DNA from: an uncultured Helicobacteraceae bacterium
Lineage (GTDB): Bacteria; Campylobacterota; Campylobacteria; Campylobacterales; Helicobacteraceae
Direction of reading: 5' to 3'
Assembly: GCA_947176375.1 (NCBI GenBank)
Contig: CAMWQM010000007.1
Coordinates: 1-64,000, forward strand
DNA length: 64,000 nucleotides
The notes below the pieces were generated by a model. The model had not been told where the DNA came from. It saw nothing but the letters and a program-made list of their open reading frames with translations, and did no database searches. Of this stretch, positions 38,081-47,103 are shown in pieces. Made by a program: the position numbers and the translations under genes. Numbering within the stretch: position 1 is the stretch's first letter; each line of letters starts with the position of its first letter.

Positions 38081-38979
38081 TCAAATATTGTCACTAGTAT
38101 TTTTCTTTAAAACTATGTAGTTTGTGGTTACAAACTACTCACAAATATCGCTGTAAATTTTAATAGGAAATAGATTTACTAGGCAAGATTCTATATATTT
38201 GCATAGAGTATTCTTTAAAAAATACCAAAATCCTGAAAAATGTGCGTGTATCGATGTTACACCCACCAAACTCAAAATGTAACTTATGAATAGAATCTTT
38301 CTCAAATATTCCTAATACTCCATTTAGTGCATTAAACTTGTGTCCTTCTATATCTATTTTCAAAAAATGAATATATAAAATTTATGGCATCTTACATAAT
38401 TATCAATAGTTATAATTTTCACACTCTTGCTTTATTCAAATAGAATATTACGATACTCTAATTTTCTTTTAGAAGAGAAGAAACCAGAACCTTTGATATT
38501 ATAATAAAGAGTCTTTTTTGTATCTCAATGATTAAAAAAATATTTTGATTAGCCAAATTATTGCAATTTTAAATGTTTTTATTTAGGGTATTTATCATAT
38601 TATAATTTGAAAGTTACCAACTAAGTTTCTATTTGCTTTTATGAAAATTTTTAACTCATTTTCTAAAGCCTTAATCTTGCTATCAAAAAGATTCTGCCAT
38701 ATTGATTAATTCTTTGCTCCCATTTTGAAAAATATGTTTATTTTCATTTAGTTTTTCAAAGATTAATTCCAAATAATTTCCGACATTACATCTACATAAA
38801 ATATGTAATTGGTGGCTTAAAATGCTTTATAAGTATAGAATGCTGCATCCTCTCCACTATTATCCACATTACCAGCCTAACAATAAGTTTATATAATCTT
38901 GTTAAAACCATCACTCTAGCATTATCATAAATATTATTAGCAATTTATAAAGAGCTCTTTCATAAAATTTCTCTAGCAA
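38081..38979 (-). pseudogene. Broken FkbM-family methyltransferase gene
   Basis: With several frame changes the minus strand reads as one FkbM methyltransferase: a SAM-binding start (NYIFYVDV then NVGNYLELIFE), a middle with YNIKGSGFF, the core IHFLKIDIEGH and ALNGVLGIFE, then FEFGGCNIDTRTFF, and the C-terminal end VTTNYIVLKKNTSDNI before a TGA at 38081. At least five stops or frameshifts break it. The likely original start is a TTG at 38979 with AAAGGAG four bases upstream (38990-38984), 15 bases after hom. Such enzymes O-methylate surface glycans or flagellin sugars in this phylum. Only a 67-residue open frame (38160-38363) remains. Confidence 0.87.
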
Positions 38980-38994
38980 ATCTCTCCTTTAATA

Positions 38995-40266
38995 TTATCC
39001 CTCAATCCTTATCATAAATGGTTTGTCTGTTATCACTTCAAGTTTGGAGATAGAATATAGCGCTTTTTTAATATTTGCTTCATTACTTTTGTGTGTAGAA
39101 AGGAGTAAAGTAGCATAATTTTTATCAGTAGATTCTCTTTGTAGTAGCATTTTAATTGAGATGCCACATTCTCCCAAAATTGAAGTTATTTTAGCCATAG
39201 TTCCTGCTTTATCAAGAGCTTTTAAGCGGATATAATATCTGCTCTCTATACTAGAAATTTCTTTTAACTTCAATCCGCTCTCAAGTGACCGCTTAAAGCC
39301 AAGCATAGGTGAAGATTTACTCCTTGCTATTTCTATTAAATCACTAACAACTGCACTTGCTGTCGCATCTCCACCCGCCCCAGCGCCATAATACATTGTC
39401 TCACCTACTTTATCACCAATCACACTTATACCATTCATTACACCAGAAACTTTGCTAATCATCTCATTTTTATCAATCATTGCTAAATGAACCCTTAACT
39501 CAACCTCATCATTAACTTTTTTGGCTATTGCAAGTAGTTTGATCGTGTAATTGAACTCATTTGCAAAAAATATATCATCTTGCGAAACGCTCTCAATCCC
39601 CTCTACTAAAATATCCTCTGGCTTTGCGTCAATCCCGTAGGCAATAGAAGAGAGAATTAAAAGCTTATGTGCTGTGTCCATTCCGCTAATATCAAGACTA
39701 GGATTCGCCTCTGCATAGCCTAGATTCTGCGCTTCTTTTAAGCAAGTTTCAAAGCTAATACTCTCATTACTCATTTTTGTTAGAATATAATTACAAGTCC
39801 CATTCAAAATCCCTCTAATACTTAAGATATGATTAGAACTCAAACCATCACGCAACGCCTTGATAATTGGAATCCCACCTGCAACACTTGCTTCAAAACA
39901 TATAGGAATGCCATTTGCAATTTTTTGTAAATCATATCTGTGATATGCTAGCATTGCCTTATTTGCAGTGATTACAGCTTTTTTATTACTCAATGCCTTT
40001 TTTGCAACCTCATAGGCTAAATCGATCCCACCCATAAGCTCAATTACCACATCAATTTCATCATCTTCTAAAACATCATCAATGTTTGTGGTAAGTGGAA
40101 TCTTAACTCTTTTATCAGTTCTGCTAATATCCTTTACAACGCCTTTCTTGATTCTAATGCTAGCCCCAGCTCTAGCTTTGATTATATCTTTATTCTCCTC
40201 AATTAGAAGTGCAGTAGCACTCCCAACCACGCCTACACCAATAATTCCTACATTTATATTTTTCAA
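38995..40266 (-). CDS. hom: Homoserine dehydrogenase
   Basis: Hom reduces aspartate semialdehyde to homoserine for threonine and methionine synthesis. The NAD(P)-binding loop GIIGVGVVGSATALLIEE is at residues 7-24, the catalytic region includes NGTCNYILTKM and EANPSLDISGMDTAHKLLIL, and a C-terminal ACT domain (AGTMAKITSILGECGISI) suggests feedback control by an amino acid. Length 423 is normal. It is 11 bases downstream of an aminotransferase, as in C. jejuni. Confidence 0.96.
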   Translation of the reverse strand: MKNINVGIIGVGVVGSATALLIEENKDIIKARAGASIRIKKGVVKDISRTDKRVKIPLTTNIDDVLEDDEIDVVIELMGGIDLAYEVAKKALSNKKAVITANKAMLAYHRYDLQKIANGIPICFEASVAGGIPIIKALRDGLSSNHILSIRGILNGTCNYILTKMSNESISFETCLKEAQNLGYAEANPSLDISGMDTAHKLLILSSIAYGIDAKPEDILVEGIESVSQDDIFFANEFNYTIKLLAIAKKVNDEVELRVHLAMIDKNEMISKVSGVMNGISVIGDKVGETMYYGAGAGGDATASAVVSDLIEIARSKSSPMLGFKRSLESGLKLKEISSIESRYYIRLKALDKAGTMAKITSILGECGISIKMLLQRESTDKNYATLLLSTHKSNEANIKKALYSISKLEVITDKPFMIRIEG

Positions 40267-40277
40267 TATTTTGCCTT

Positions 40278-41486
40278 TTAAGAATAATTTTTAAAAAAAT
40301 TCTTTATGTTTTTTGCAGCTTGACGAATTCTCTTGTCATTTTCAATTAATGCTATGCGCACATATCCCTCACCGCTATCGCCAAATCCAATTCCAGGGCT
40401 AAAAGCCACATTTGCTTTTTGCAAAATTTGCGTGCAGAAATCTAAACTTCCCAAATGTTCGAATCTTTGTGGAATCTTAGCCCATATAAACATACTTGCT
40501 TGTGGCATTTGAAGCTCCCAGCCAGCATTACTAAAACTATCAATTAAAACTCTCATTCTATGTTCGTATTGATTTTTAATCTCTTCTACACAATCTTGTG
40601 TCCCATCAAGTGCGATTGTAGCAGCAACTTGTGTGGAAGTGTGCATACCATAATCAATCCAACTTTTAATTTTTTGCAAAGCCTCAATCATCTTTTTATT
40701 TCCAACTACAAAGCCAACCCTCCAGCCAGCCATATTATAACTTTTAGAAAGTGTATAAGTCTCCACGGCAACATCTTTTGCACCATCTACTTCAAATATT
40801 GATGGTGTTTTATAGCCTCCAAAGCAAAGTTCTGCATAGGCAATATCGCTAATGATATAAAATCTCTCTTTTTTTGCAAGCTCTACTAATCTCTCATAAA
40901 AATCTTTATTAACAATGGTAGTAGTGGGATTGTGTGGGAAATTTACAACCACAAACTTTGGCTTTGGAAAGGCACTTTTAATGCTTTTTTTCAAATCGAT
41001 AAAATAGGATTCATAATCTAACTTCATATTATTATCCCATTTTATCGGAAGATTAATTACATTTGCTCCATTTAAAATAAAAGCATAGTAATGTATAGGA
41101 TACGCGGGAGCACACACGATAGCATTATCTCCTGGATTTGTTATAGCCTGAATCAAATGCACATAGCCCTCTTTTGAACCCATAGTAGCACAAACTTCTA
41201 CATCTGGGTCGAATCTAACTCCATATTTACGCTCATACCATTTACTAATCGCAAGGCGAAGCTTGTAGATTCCCTTACTTGCAGAATATCCGTGATTCTT
41301 ACTTTTTTTAACAGATTCGCATAATTTATCAATAATGCGCTGTGGTGTAGCTCCGCTTGGATTCCCCATACTAAAATCTATTATATCTTCCCCACCTTGC
41401 CTCATTTTTAGCTTAATTTCATTAATACTTGCAAAAACATACTTTGGTAGCCTCTTAATCTTATCAAATTCTATCTCATCAAACAT
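40278..41486 (-). CDS. PLP-dependent aminotransferase (LL-DAP aminotransferase / AlaC-like)
   Basis: This class I aminotransferase has FSMGNPSGATPQRI near residue 38, VVNFPHNPTTT near 170 and the PLP lysine in TYTLSKSYNMAGWRVGFV near 238. The HNPTTT variant and overall pattern resemble the AlaC/LL-diaminopimelate aminotransferase-like group. In C. jejuni a homologue lies directly before hom. The substrate is likely an aspartate- or alanine-family amino acid; not resolvable here. It is a different subgroup from the aminotransferase at 17536-18660. Confidence 0.9.
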   Translation of the reverse strand: MFDEIEFDKIKRLPKYVFASINEIKLKMRQGGEDIIDFSMGNPSGATPQRIIDKLCESVKKSKNHGYSASKGIYKLRLAISKWYERKYGVRFDPDVEVCATMGSKEGYVHLIQAITNPGDNAIVCAPAYPIHYYAFILNGANVINLPIKWDNNMKLDYESYFIDLKKSIKSAFPKPKFVVVNFPHNPTTTIVNKDFYERLVELAKKERFYIISDIAYAELCFGGYKTPSIFEVDGAKDVAVETYTLSKSYNMAGWRVGFVVGNKKMIEALQKIKSWIDYGMHTSTQVAATIALDGTQDCVEEIKNQYEHRMRVLIDSFSNAGWELQMPQASMFIWAKIPQRFEHLGSLDFCTQILQKANVAFSPGIGFGDSGEGYVRIALIENDKRIRQAAKNIKNFFKNYS

Positions 41487-41515
41487 TTTGCCCTCTTTAT
41501 CGACTATTTTTAATT

Positions 41516-42334
41516 TTATCTCAATCTTACATTAATACCATTTTTTATATTACCTGCAAAGATGGAATCTTTTATTTGAATAAATTTTGTATTATCAACA
41601 ATATTTACATTAGCATTACTCCGCCTGCTTAATTCCTGAATATCGATGATATTTAGATTCCTATCAAAAAATATAATTTTGGGATTAAAACTTTTATTAT
41701 TTAAACTAGAAATCTCTAATCTACCGCTATTCCCAACCTCTATCCAATACTCGCCACTAACCTCATAAATATTTAGACTATTTCCTTTAGCAACAAATGT
41801 AGAATTTGGCATTTTAGAATTGATTAAGGCTAGATTATATTCCCACTCTACATTAGATATTTGATTGATATCAACTAGGGCAAACCCACTTTTAGAAAGC
41901 TCATTTAGTAATAAAATAGGGTCTATTATATGTTCAGTAATAAGTGAAATCTTTAGCTTTGAGGTTTCTTCTTCATAAACCACTTCGCTAGGTGTCCAAT
42001 ATGAATAGCCCATATGTGAAAGTGCTCTATTTATAGATTTAATTAAAAAAATAGGGCTTGTTTGAGAAATAAAAATCACATTTAATTCCTGCGGTTTACC
42101 AAATTTTAAATTAAGTAATCCATTATTTTGAAGCAAAGAAATAACTTTATACATATTCAAATAGCCATTTTTATAAAAACTATTTTTATTCACAAAGAGT
42201 TTATTTATATAGTTTTTATTGCGATTATATGAGCTTTCACCAATCAAATTGATGATTTTAGAATCTATCATATCTGCATAGATAGATTGAAACAAGATTC
42301 CACTTAACAATAAAATACTAAATATTCTCACCAC
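41516..42334 (-). CDS. Exported protein of unknown function
   Basis: The protein has a signal peptide (MVRIFSILLLSGILFQSIYAD, cut near residue 20) and no further membrane segments, so it is probably periplasmic. The mature part seems to contain repeated alpha/beta modules; VNIVDNTKFIQIK at the end and an LNVIFISQTSPIFLI stretch recall secretin-like short domains, but I do not claim this. The equivalent C. jejuni locus has a periplasmic protein of unknown function. It overlaps the RodZ-like gene by seven bases and is likely to act with it. Confidence 0.7.
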   Translation of the reverse strand: MVRIFSILLLSGILFQSIYADMIDSKIINLIGESSYNRNKNYINKLFVNKNSFYKNGYLNMYKVISLLQNNGLLNLKFGKPQELNVIFISQTSPIFLIKSINRALSHMGYSYWTPSEVVYEEETSKLKISLITEHIIDPILLLNELSKSGFALVDINQISNVEWEYNLALINSKMPNSTFVAKGNSLNIYEVSGEYWIEVGNSGRLEISSLNNKSFNPKIIFFDRNLNIIDIQELSRRSNANVNIVDNTKFIQIKDSIFAGNIKNGINVRLR

Positions 42335-43371
42335 TCTTCACCTTTATTTAAACTCAAAAATTTTGCTTTGTCAATCTCTTTAAAACCATCTTCATTTGTA
42401 TATAGAAAATATTTATTATCCCCACCAATATAATTTTTAGAAAATCCATTTGGTGATGTTAGACTAAAATGGCTATGTCCTGTGCGTATAAGCTTATTAT
42501 TATCTAATTTAATATTATATCGACTAGAAGTTGAGAGTTGCTTTTTTTTATAGGTTTGCAAATCAATTACTCCTATCCAAAGCGGCTCTTTTGGGATAAA
42601 TGTAATTTCGCTAATATTTAATACAAGCTCTTGTGAATTAGATTCTTTAGATTCTATTGAATTTGATTGTGTGGTGCTAGATTCGGTAGTATTTGGTTTA
42701 GAAGCACTAGATTGATCTGCATTAGATTCTACTATATTAAATTCCACTTCATTTAAATTTTGATTAATATTTTGCTCTTGCTTTAAAGCATCAGATTCCA
42801 AAATATCATCTGTTTGATTTGGAATAGTTGCATTATTTTGGATAGATTCTTGAGATATTTCTAAAGACTGCAAATCTTGTGTATTTTCCTCTGTAACAGC
42901 ATTGTTTTCTTTAAAATCTTGCATATTATTAGTATTACTTGTATTTGTGGTTGATAAATCCTTTGTGCTAAATACATTGTTATAAATAAAATAGACCACA
43001 AATGCAAGCACAAGTATTGCTAAAAAGGCAAATAGCTTTAAATAAGACCTATCTTTTTTTTCTTCAACTGCGATATATATCTTTTCACTTGTGATATTAT
43101 CATAGACATCATCTTCTATTTCTTTATTACCTATATTATTTATTGCTTCTATGGCTTCCTGTTTCCTATGATGTTCCTCATAAGCTTTTAGCCACTCTTG
43201 CATATCAATTTTAAATTCTCTTTGTATAATCTGGCTAAAACCTTTTGCTTTAATCTTGTCAAAATTATCAAATTCACATTCAATAATACTTTTCAATTTA
43301 TCTTGCGTAATGCGTGTTTTTAAACTGACTTCTTTAATGTCTAATTTTTTTAAAAATTCAATACATTCCAT
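42328..43371 (-). CDS. RodZ-like single-pass membrane protein with N-terminal helix-turn-helix-like domain
   Basis: The first 85 residues are helical and look like a RodZ-type helix-turn-helix (VSLKTRITQDKLKSIIE and a later FKIDMQEWLKAYEEH). A membrane helix lies at about 131-150 (LKLFAFLAILVLAFVVYFI), then a 110-residue Ser/Asn/Gln/Glu-rich linker, then a 75-residue C-terminal beta-rich domain beginning ITFIPKEPLWIGVI, which resembles the RodZ DUF4115 type. RodZ links MreB to the cell wall; a shape role is inferred. In C. jejuni a membrane protein occupies the same place. Confidence 0.68.
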   Translation of the reverse strand: MECIEFLKKLDIKEVSLKTRITQDKLKSIIECEFDNFDKIKAKGFSQIIQREFKIDMQEWLKAYEEHHRKQEAIEAINNIGNKEIEDDVYDNITSEKIYIAVEEKKDRSYLKLFAFLAILVLAFVVYFIYNNVFSTKDLSTTNTSNTNNMQDFKENNAVTEENTQDLQSLEISQESIQNNATIPNQTDDILESDALKQEQNINQNLNEVEFNIVESNADQSSASKPNTTESSTTQSNSIESKESNSQELVLNISEITFIPKEPLWIGVIDLQTYKKKQLSTSSRYNIKLDNNKLIRTGHSHFSLTSPNGFSKNYIGGDNKYFLYTNEDGFKEIDKAKFLSLNKGEEW

Positions 43372-44041
43372 TTGTTACCATCCTGTATGTTAAGATTCCT
43401 GCCGCCACGGATACATTTAGAGAATCAAAATTCTGCATTTTGATAGATAAAATACTATCCATTCTCTTAAGCAATCTATTTGGCAAACCATCTCCTTCAC
43501 TGCCTAAAAATAAAGCCCATTTATTAAAACATATATTATTGTTAGAATCCACTTCATTAGCACTAGAGCCAATGAGCTTAAAACCACTCATTTTAAGCTC
43601 ATTAGCCAAGCTTAAATAATCTTTATAAACAACATAAGGCATATCGAAAAAAGCCCCGCTGCTTACTCGTGCAACACCATTTTCATTAAATTTGCTTGTA
43701 GAGATTATTCCATCTATTCCAAAAGCGTATGCTGTGCGAAATATTGAGCCTATATTGCCAATATCACTAATTCCAACAATGACTATAATTTTACTAGAAT
43801 CTTTCAAAATTTTAAAGCTAGATTCCGCTTTAAAATTAATTTTTAGCAAATATCCTTGATGATTTCCACCTTTTGCAAGTGCTTGAGCTTTTTTAGAATC
43901 TAGTCTTATAATAGGCTTATTTAGCGCTAAAAATTGTCTAAAAATATCTTTTGGAATCTCTTTTTCGAAATAGATTTCTTCAATTATATTGCTGTGTTTT
44001 TGTAAGACATAAAAACAAGTCTGTTTGCCATAGATTATCAT
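43358..44041 (-). CDS. rlmB: SpoU/TrmH-family rRNA 2'-O-methyltransferase (RlmB-like)
   Basis: The protein has the RlmB layout: an N-terminal substrate-binding domain starting MIIYGKQTCFYVLQKHS, and a SPOUT knot with IVGISDIGNIGSIFRTA, ALFLGSEGDGLPNRL and the last motif SLNVSVAAGILTYRMV. RlmB methylates G2251 of 23S rRNA. Length 227 is typical. The symbol is the most likely subgroup; other TrmH-type targets are possible. It overlaps both neighbours by a few bases. Confidence 0.88.
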   Translation of the reverse strand: MIIYGKQTCFYVLQKHSNIIEEIYFEKEIPKDIFRQFLALNKPIIRLDSKKAQALAKGGNHQGYLLKINFKAESSFKILKDSSKIIVIVGISDIGNIGSIFRTAYAFGIDGIISTSKFNENGVARVSSGAFFDMPYVVYKDYLSLANELKMSGFKLIGSSANEVDSNNNICFNKWALFLGSEGDGLPNRLLKRMDSILSIKMQNFDSLNVSVAAGILTYRMVTNGMY

Positions 44042-44862
44042 ATATTTCCCTTAATAATCTCATTGTAAATGCTTTCAGCACTTTTATTCACTAGCTTTGA
44101 GAGTAGCTTTGCCTTGATTTTTGGAGGAAGCGACATAGAGGATATATCATTTGCATTTAGAGTTTTTTCCTCTCTACTCTCACTTTGAATTACTATAACC
44201 CACTCGCCATTGATATTAGATTTCTGTATCTGCTTTGCGACTTCACCAACCTTACCAAAATAAAATTTTTCATATATTTTAGTAATTTCTTTAGCTACAA
44301 AAATATCATTATTTGGTGCAATAGAATCTAAAAGATTAATAGTTTCTAAGATTCTATGTGTGGATTCAAAAAAGACATTTATGGAATTGTTATTTAGAAT
44401 CTCATTTAAGATTCTACCTTTTTCTTGCAATTTATGTGGCAAGAATGCGTGGAAAATTAGATTTTTATTATTTAGCTCAAATCCACTTAATGCAAATGCA
44501 CTTAATAGGCTGCTAACACCTGGAATAATGCTGTATTCTAAATTATTTTCTTGCATAAATTTTACTAGCTTTGCGCCTGGGTCACTAATACAAGGCATTC
44601 CTGCATCACTCATAAAAACTACATTTTTTTTAAAGAAGCCAACTCCTAGCTCACTAATCCTAAAATCTTCATTGTGTGAGTGCAAAGATATGAAGTTATA
44701 ATCACTTTTTTGTAACATTTTTCGTGAATTTAGAAGTGAGATAAGTTTTTTTGCAATCCTAGTATCCTCACATAGAATCTCATCACAGGATTGCAAAATT
44801 TCTATCGCCCTAAATGTAATATCACTTATATTACCTATCGGTGTGGCAAGTAGATAGAGCAA
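44038..44862 (-). CDS. rsmI: 16S rRNA (cytidine-1402 2'-O)-methyltransferase RsmI
   Basis: RsmI belongs to the tetrapyrrole-methylase fold. Motifs are the start YLLATPIGNISDITFRAIE, the SAM-related MSDAGMPCISDPGAKLV near residue 91 and the IPGVSSLLSAFALSGF region. It methylates C1402 in the decoding centre of 16S rRNA. Length 274 is normal. It lies one base after rpmE and overlaps the next gene by four bases, an arrangement shared with C. jejuni. Confidence 0.96.
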   Translation of the reverse strand: MLYLLATPIGNISDITFRAIEILQSCDEILCEDTRIAKKLISLLNSRKMLQKSDYNFISLHSHNEDFRISELGVGFFKKNVVFMSDAGMPCISDPGAKLVKFMQENNLEYSIIPGVSSLLSAFALSGFELNNKNLIFHAFLPHKLQEKGRILNEILNNNSINVFFESTHRILETINLLDSIAPNNDIFVAKEITKIYEKFYFGKVGEVAKQIQKSNINGEWVIVIQSESREEKTLNANDISSMSLPPKIKAKLLSKLVNKSAESIYNEIIKGNI

Positions 44863-44863
44863 T

Positions 44864-45067
44864 TTATTTCATTTTATATTTTTGTTTGAACTTTTCTACT
44901 CTTCCAGCACTATCAGTGATTTTATCAGAGCCTGTGTAAAATGGATGGCAAAATGATGATATATCAATTTTCATTTCACTTTTATTGCTTAAAACTTCAA
45001 TTGTTTTTCCACTTGTTACGCAAGTTACTTTACAAGGGACATATTCTGGGTGAATTCCTTTTTTCAT
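44864..45067 (-). CDS. rpmE: 50S ribosomal protein L31
   Basis: This 67-residue protein has the L31 pattern: [16 protein letters not shown], then [14 protein letters not shown] and the basic end. Cysteines are at 12, 16 and 40, so the full four-cysteine zinc set of C+ forms (16, 18, 37, 40) is absent; it is probably a C-minus type that does not hold zinc well. A likely AAGG box lies about 11 bases before the ATG. It is first in a run of seven leftward genes ending with hom. Confidence 0.96.
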   Translation of the reverse strand: MKKGIHPEYVPCKVTCVTSGKTIEVLSNKSEMKIDISSFCHPFYTGSDKITDSAGRVEKFKQKYKMK

Positions 45068-45455
45068 AATATTTAACCTTAATATTGATTTTAAACTTGT
45101 GATTCTATCGTTTAATCTTTAATTTCAAATAAATTTAGAATTAAAAATTTAGCTTTTATAAAAAACATCAATAATGAATAATTAAATTTTTGCAAAACTT
45201 AATGATTCTAATATGAAATAATTTTAAATTTAATTTTTGGATTCCAAGAATCTAAAAAGACAAATTTTAAAATCTTCAAAGAATCTAGAATCTAAAAGTT
45301 TGGAATCTTTAAATAATTATTTTTAGTAACCATAAAAAGCGAAATCTTAATTATTATAGAAATATCAAATTTAAATTACAAATATTTTATAACTTGTTAT
45401 AAAAATAATAAATTTAGAAAAGCTATTTTACAAATAATCTAACTAGAATCAAATT
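45068..45455. other. AT-rich gap upstream of rpmE
   Basis: No coding sequence or RNA gene was found in 388 bases. A TAAAAT near 45087-45092 on the minus strand could be a -10 box of rpmE. The middle is rich in GAATC/GATTC words. Confidence 0.35.
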
Positions 45456-46850
45456 TTAATTTCTATTAAAATCATCTTCCAAGCGGACAATATCATCTTC
45501 GCCCAAATATTCGCCAACTTGCACTTCTATCATCACTAAATCAATTTTTCCAGGATTTTCTAATCTATGCACATTTCCCATAGGAATATAGGTGCTTTCA
45601 TTTGCTTTTAAAATAAATTCCCTCTCCTCTATGCAAACAATCGCACTTCCACTCACCACAATCCAATGCTCATTCCTATGAAAATGTTTCTGCAAACTTA
45701 ATCGTTTTTGTGGCTTTACAATAATCTGCTTAATTTTATAGCCATTTCCTTCGAGTAGCACATCATAGCTTCCCCACGGACGATAAGCCTTACGATGAAT
45801 TTTACATAAATCACTATTGTTTGATTTTAGAATCTTAACTATATCTCTTACTCTTTGGCTCTCACCATCTTTGCTGATTAAAAGACAATCCTCTGTATCA
45901 ATCACAATTAAGTCGCTAACTCCTATCGTAGCGGTAGTTTTATTTGATAAAATAAAATTATTTTTAGAATCTAGTGCGATTAAATTTGAATTTAGCACAT
46001 TATTATTACTATCTTTTTTATACTCATCTTTTAGGGCATCAAAGCTTCCTACATCATTCCATTTAAAATCTGTCTTTATTAATTTTAGTTTTTTTGATTT
46101 TTCCATAATCGCATAATCAATGCTAATATCCTCAATATCTTGCATATCTTTGGGATTTAACCGAATAATATTATTTTCGTTAAAAGCATTTTTAAAGGCA
46201 TTTTTACAAGCTTTTAGCAATTTATCTTGATATATTTTAAATTCATCTATCAAAACACCAGCCTTGAAACAAAACATTCCACTATTCCAAAAATATTCTC
46301 CCTCTTTTAGATACTCTGTTGCCCTCACAATATCTGGTTTTTCGATAAATTCCAAACCACTGCTACTATCTTTTATATATCCATATCCTGTATGTGGCGT
46401 TGTGGGCTTGATTCCAAATAAAACTATAAAATCATCTTTAGCTAGAGCGACTGCCTCATTGACGGATTTTATATATTTTTTTTCATCTTTGATTATATGA
46501 TCGCTTGGCAAAGCTAGAATAATTTCATCTCTATTCACACTTAATGCGCTAAAAAGCAGTGCAGGAGCTGTATTTTTAGGCAAACTTTCTAAAATATATC
46601 TATATTTTTTATTTTGCTTTTCGCTTTGCATATTATTTATTTCTATATTTTCTATTTCATCTTGGGCTAGAAAATAATGCCCTTCATTTGTGATTATTTG
46701 AAAACTATCACTTAAATCAAAATTCCTAATAATAGTCTTTTGAAATAATGAAGTATCATCTATTAGTTTCACAAATTGCTTTGGTAATAATTCCCTAGAA
46801 AGTGGCCACAACCTAGTGCCACTCCCACCACATAAAATTGTTATCAACAT
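45456..46850 (-). CDS. manC: Mannose-1-phosphate guanylyltransferase / mannose-6-phosphate isomerase
   Basis: This bifunctional enzyme makes GDP-mannose for surface polysaccharides. The nucleotidyltransferase part starts with GGSGTRLWPLSRELLPKQF (residues 8-26) and has FIEKPDIVRA and YFWNSGMFCFKA; the C-terminal cupin isomerase part has RPWGSYDVLLEGNGYKIKQI and LSLQKHFHRNEHWIVVSG with metal histidines. Length 464 is typical. It stands alone, with no other mannose genes in the window. In H. pylori GDP-mannose feeds GDP-fucose for Lewis antigens. Confidence 0.96.
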   Translation of the reverse strand: MLITILCGGSGTRLWPLSRELLPKQFVKLIDDTSLFQKTIIRNFDLSDSFQIITNEGHYFLAQDEIENIEINNMQSEKQNKKYRYILESLPKNTAPALLFSALSVNRDEIILALPSDHIIKDEKKYIKSVNEAVALAKDDFIVLFGIKPTTPHTGYGYIKDSSSGLEFIEKPDIVRATEYLKEGEYFWNSGMFCFKAGVLIDEFKIYQDKLLKACKNAFKNAFNENNIIRLNPKDMQDIEDISIDYAIMEKSKKLKLIKTDFKWNDVGSFDALKDEYKKDSNNNVLNSNLIALDSKNNFILSNKTTATIGVSDLIVIDTEDCLLISKDGESQRVRDIVKILKSNNSDLCKIHRKAYRPWGSYDVLLEGNGYKIKQIIVKPQKRLSLQKHFHRNEHWIVVSGSAIVCIEEREFILKANESTYIPMGNVHRLENPGKIDLVMIEVQVGEYLGEDDIVRLEDDFNRN

Positions 46851-47048
46851 ATTAGTAGAATCCTTAAAAAACTAGAAATTTTATAGCTCAAATTGTAATA
46901 TTTTAATAGTGAAGATTTGATTAAACAAGCTAAAAAAGAATAGCATAAGATAAGCTAATTTTATTTAAACATCATTTTAAACTACCACAGCAGATAGATA
47001 GCTCATTATAAAAGATATTAAAAAGTAGCTTATCTTAAAGTTTAAATA

Positions 47049-47084
47049 AAGCCTAAAATACATAAAACTTTAAACTTTAGGCTT
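47049..47084 (-). terminator. Probable transcription terminator after cysK
   Basis: A perfect nine-base inverted repeat (AAGCCTAAA at 47049-47057 and TTTAGGCTT at 47076-47084) with an 18-base loop lies 20 bases past the cysK stop. On the minus strand it is followed by TTATTTAAA, a weak U-rich tail. Confidence 0.6.
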
Positions 47085-47103
47085 CTAAAAAATTATTTAG
47101 ATT

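Noticed and set aside
38160-38363. Open frame of 67 codons with KIDIEGHKF
   Set aside because: It is only a fragment of the broken FkbM methyltransferase, with homologous sequence continuing in other frames on both sides.
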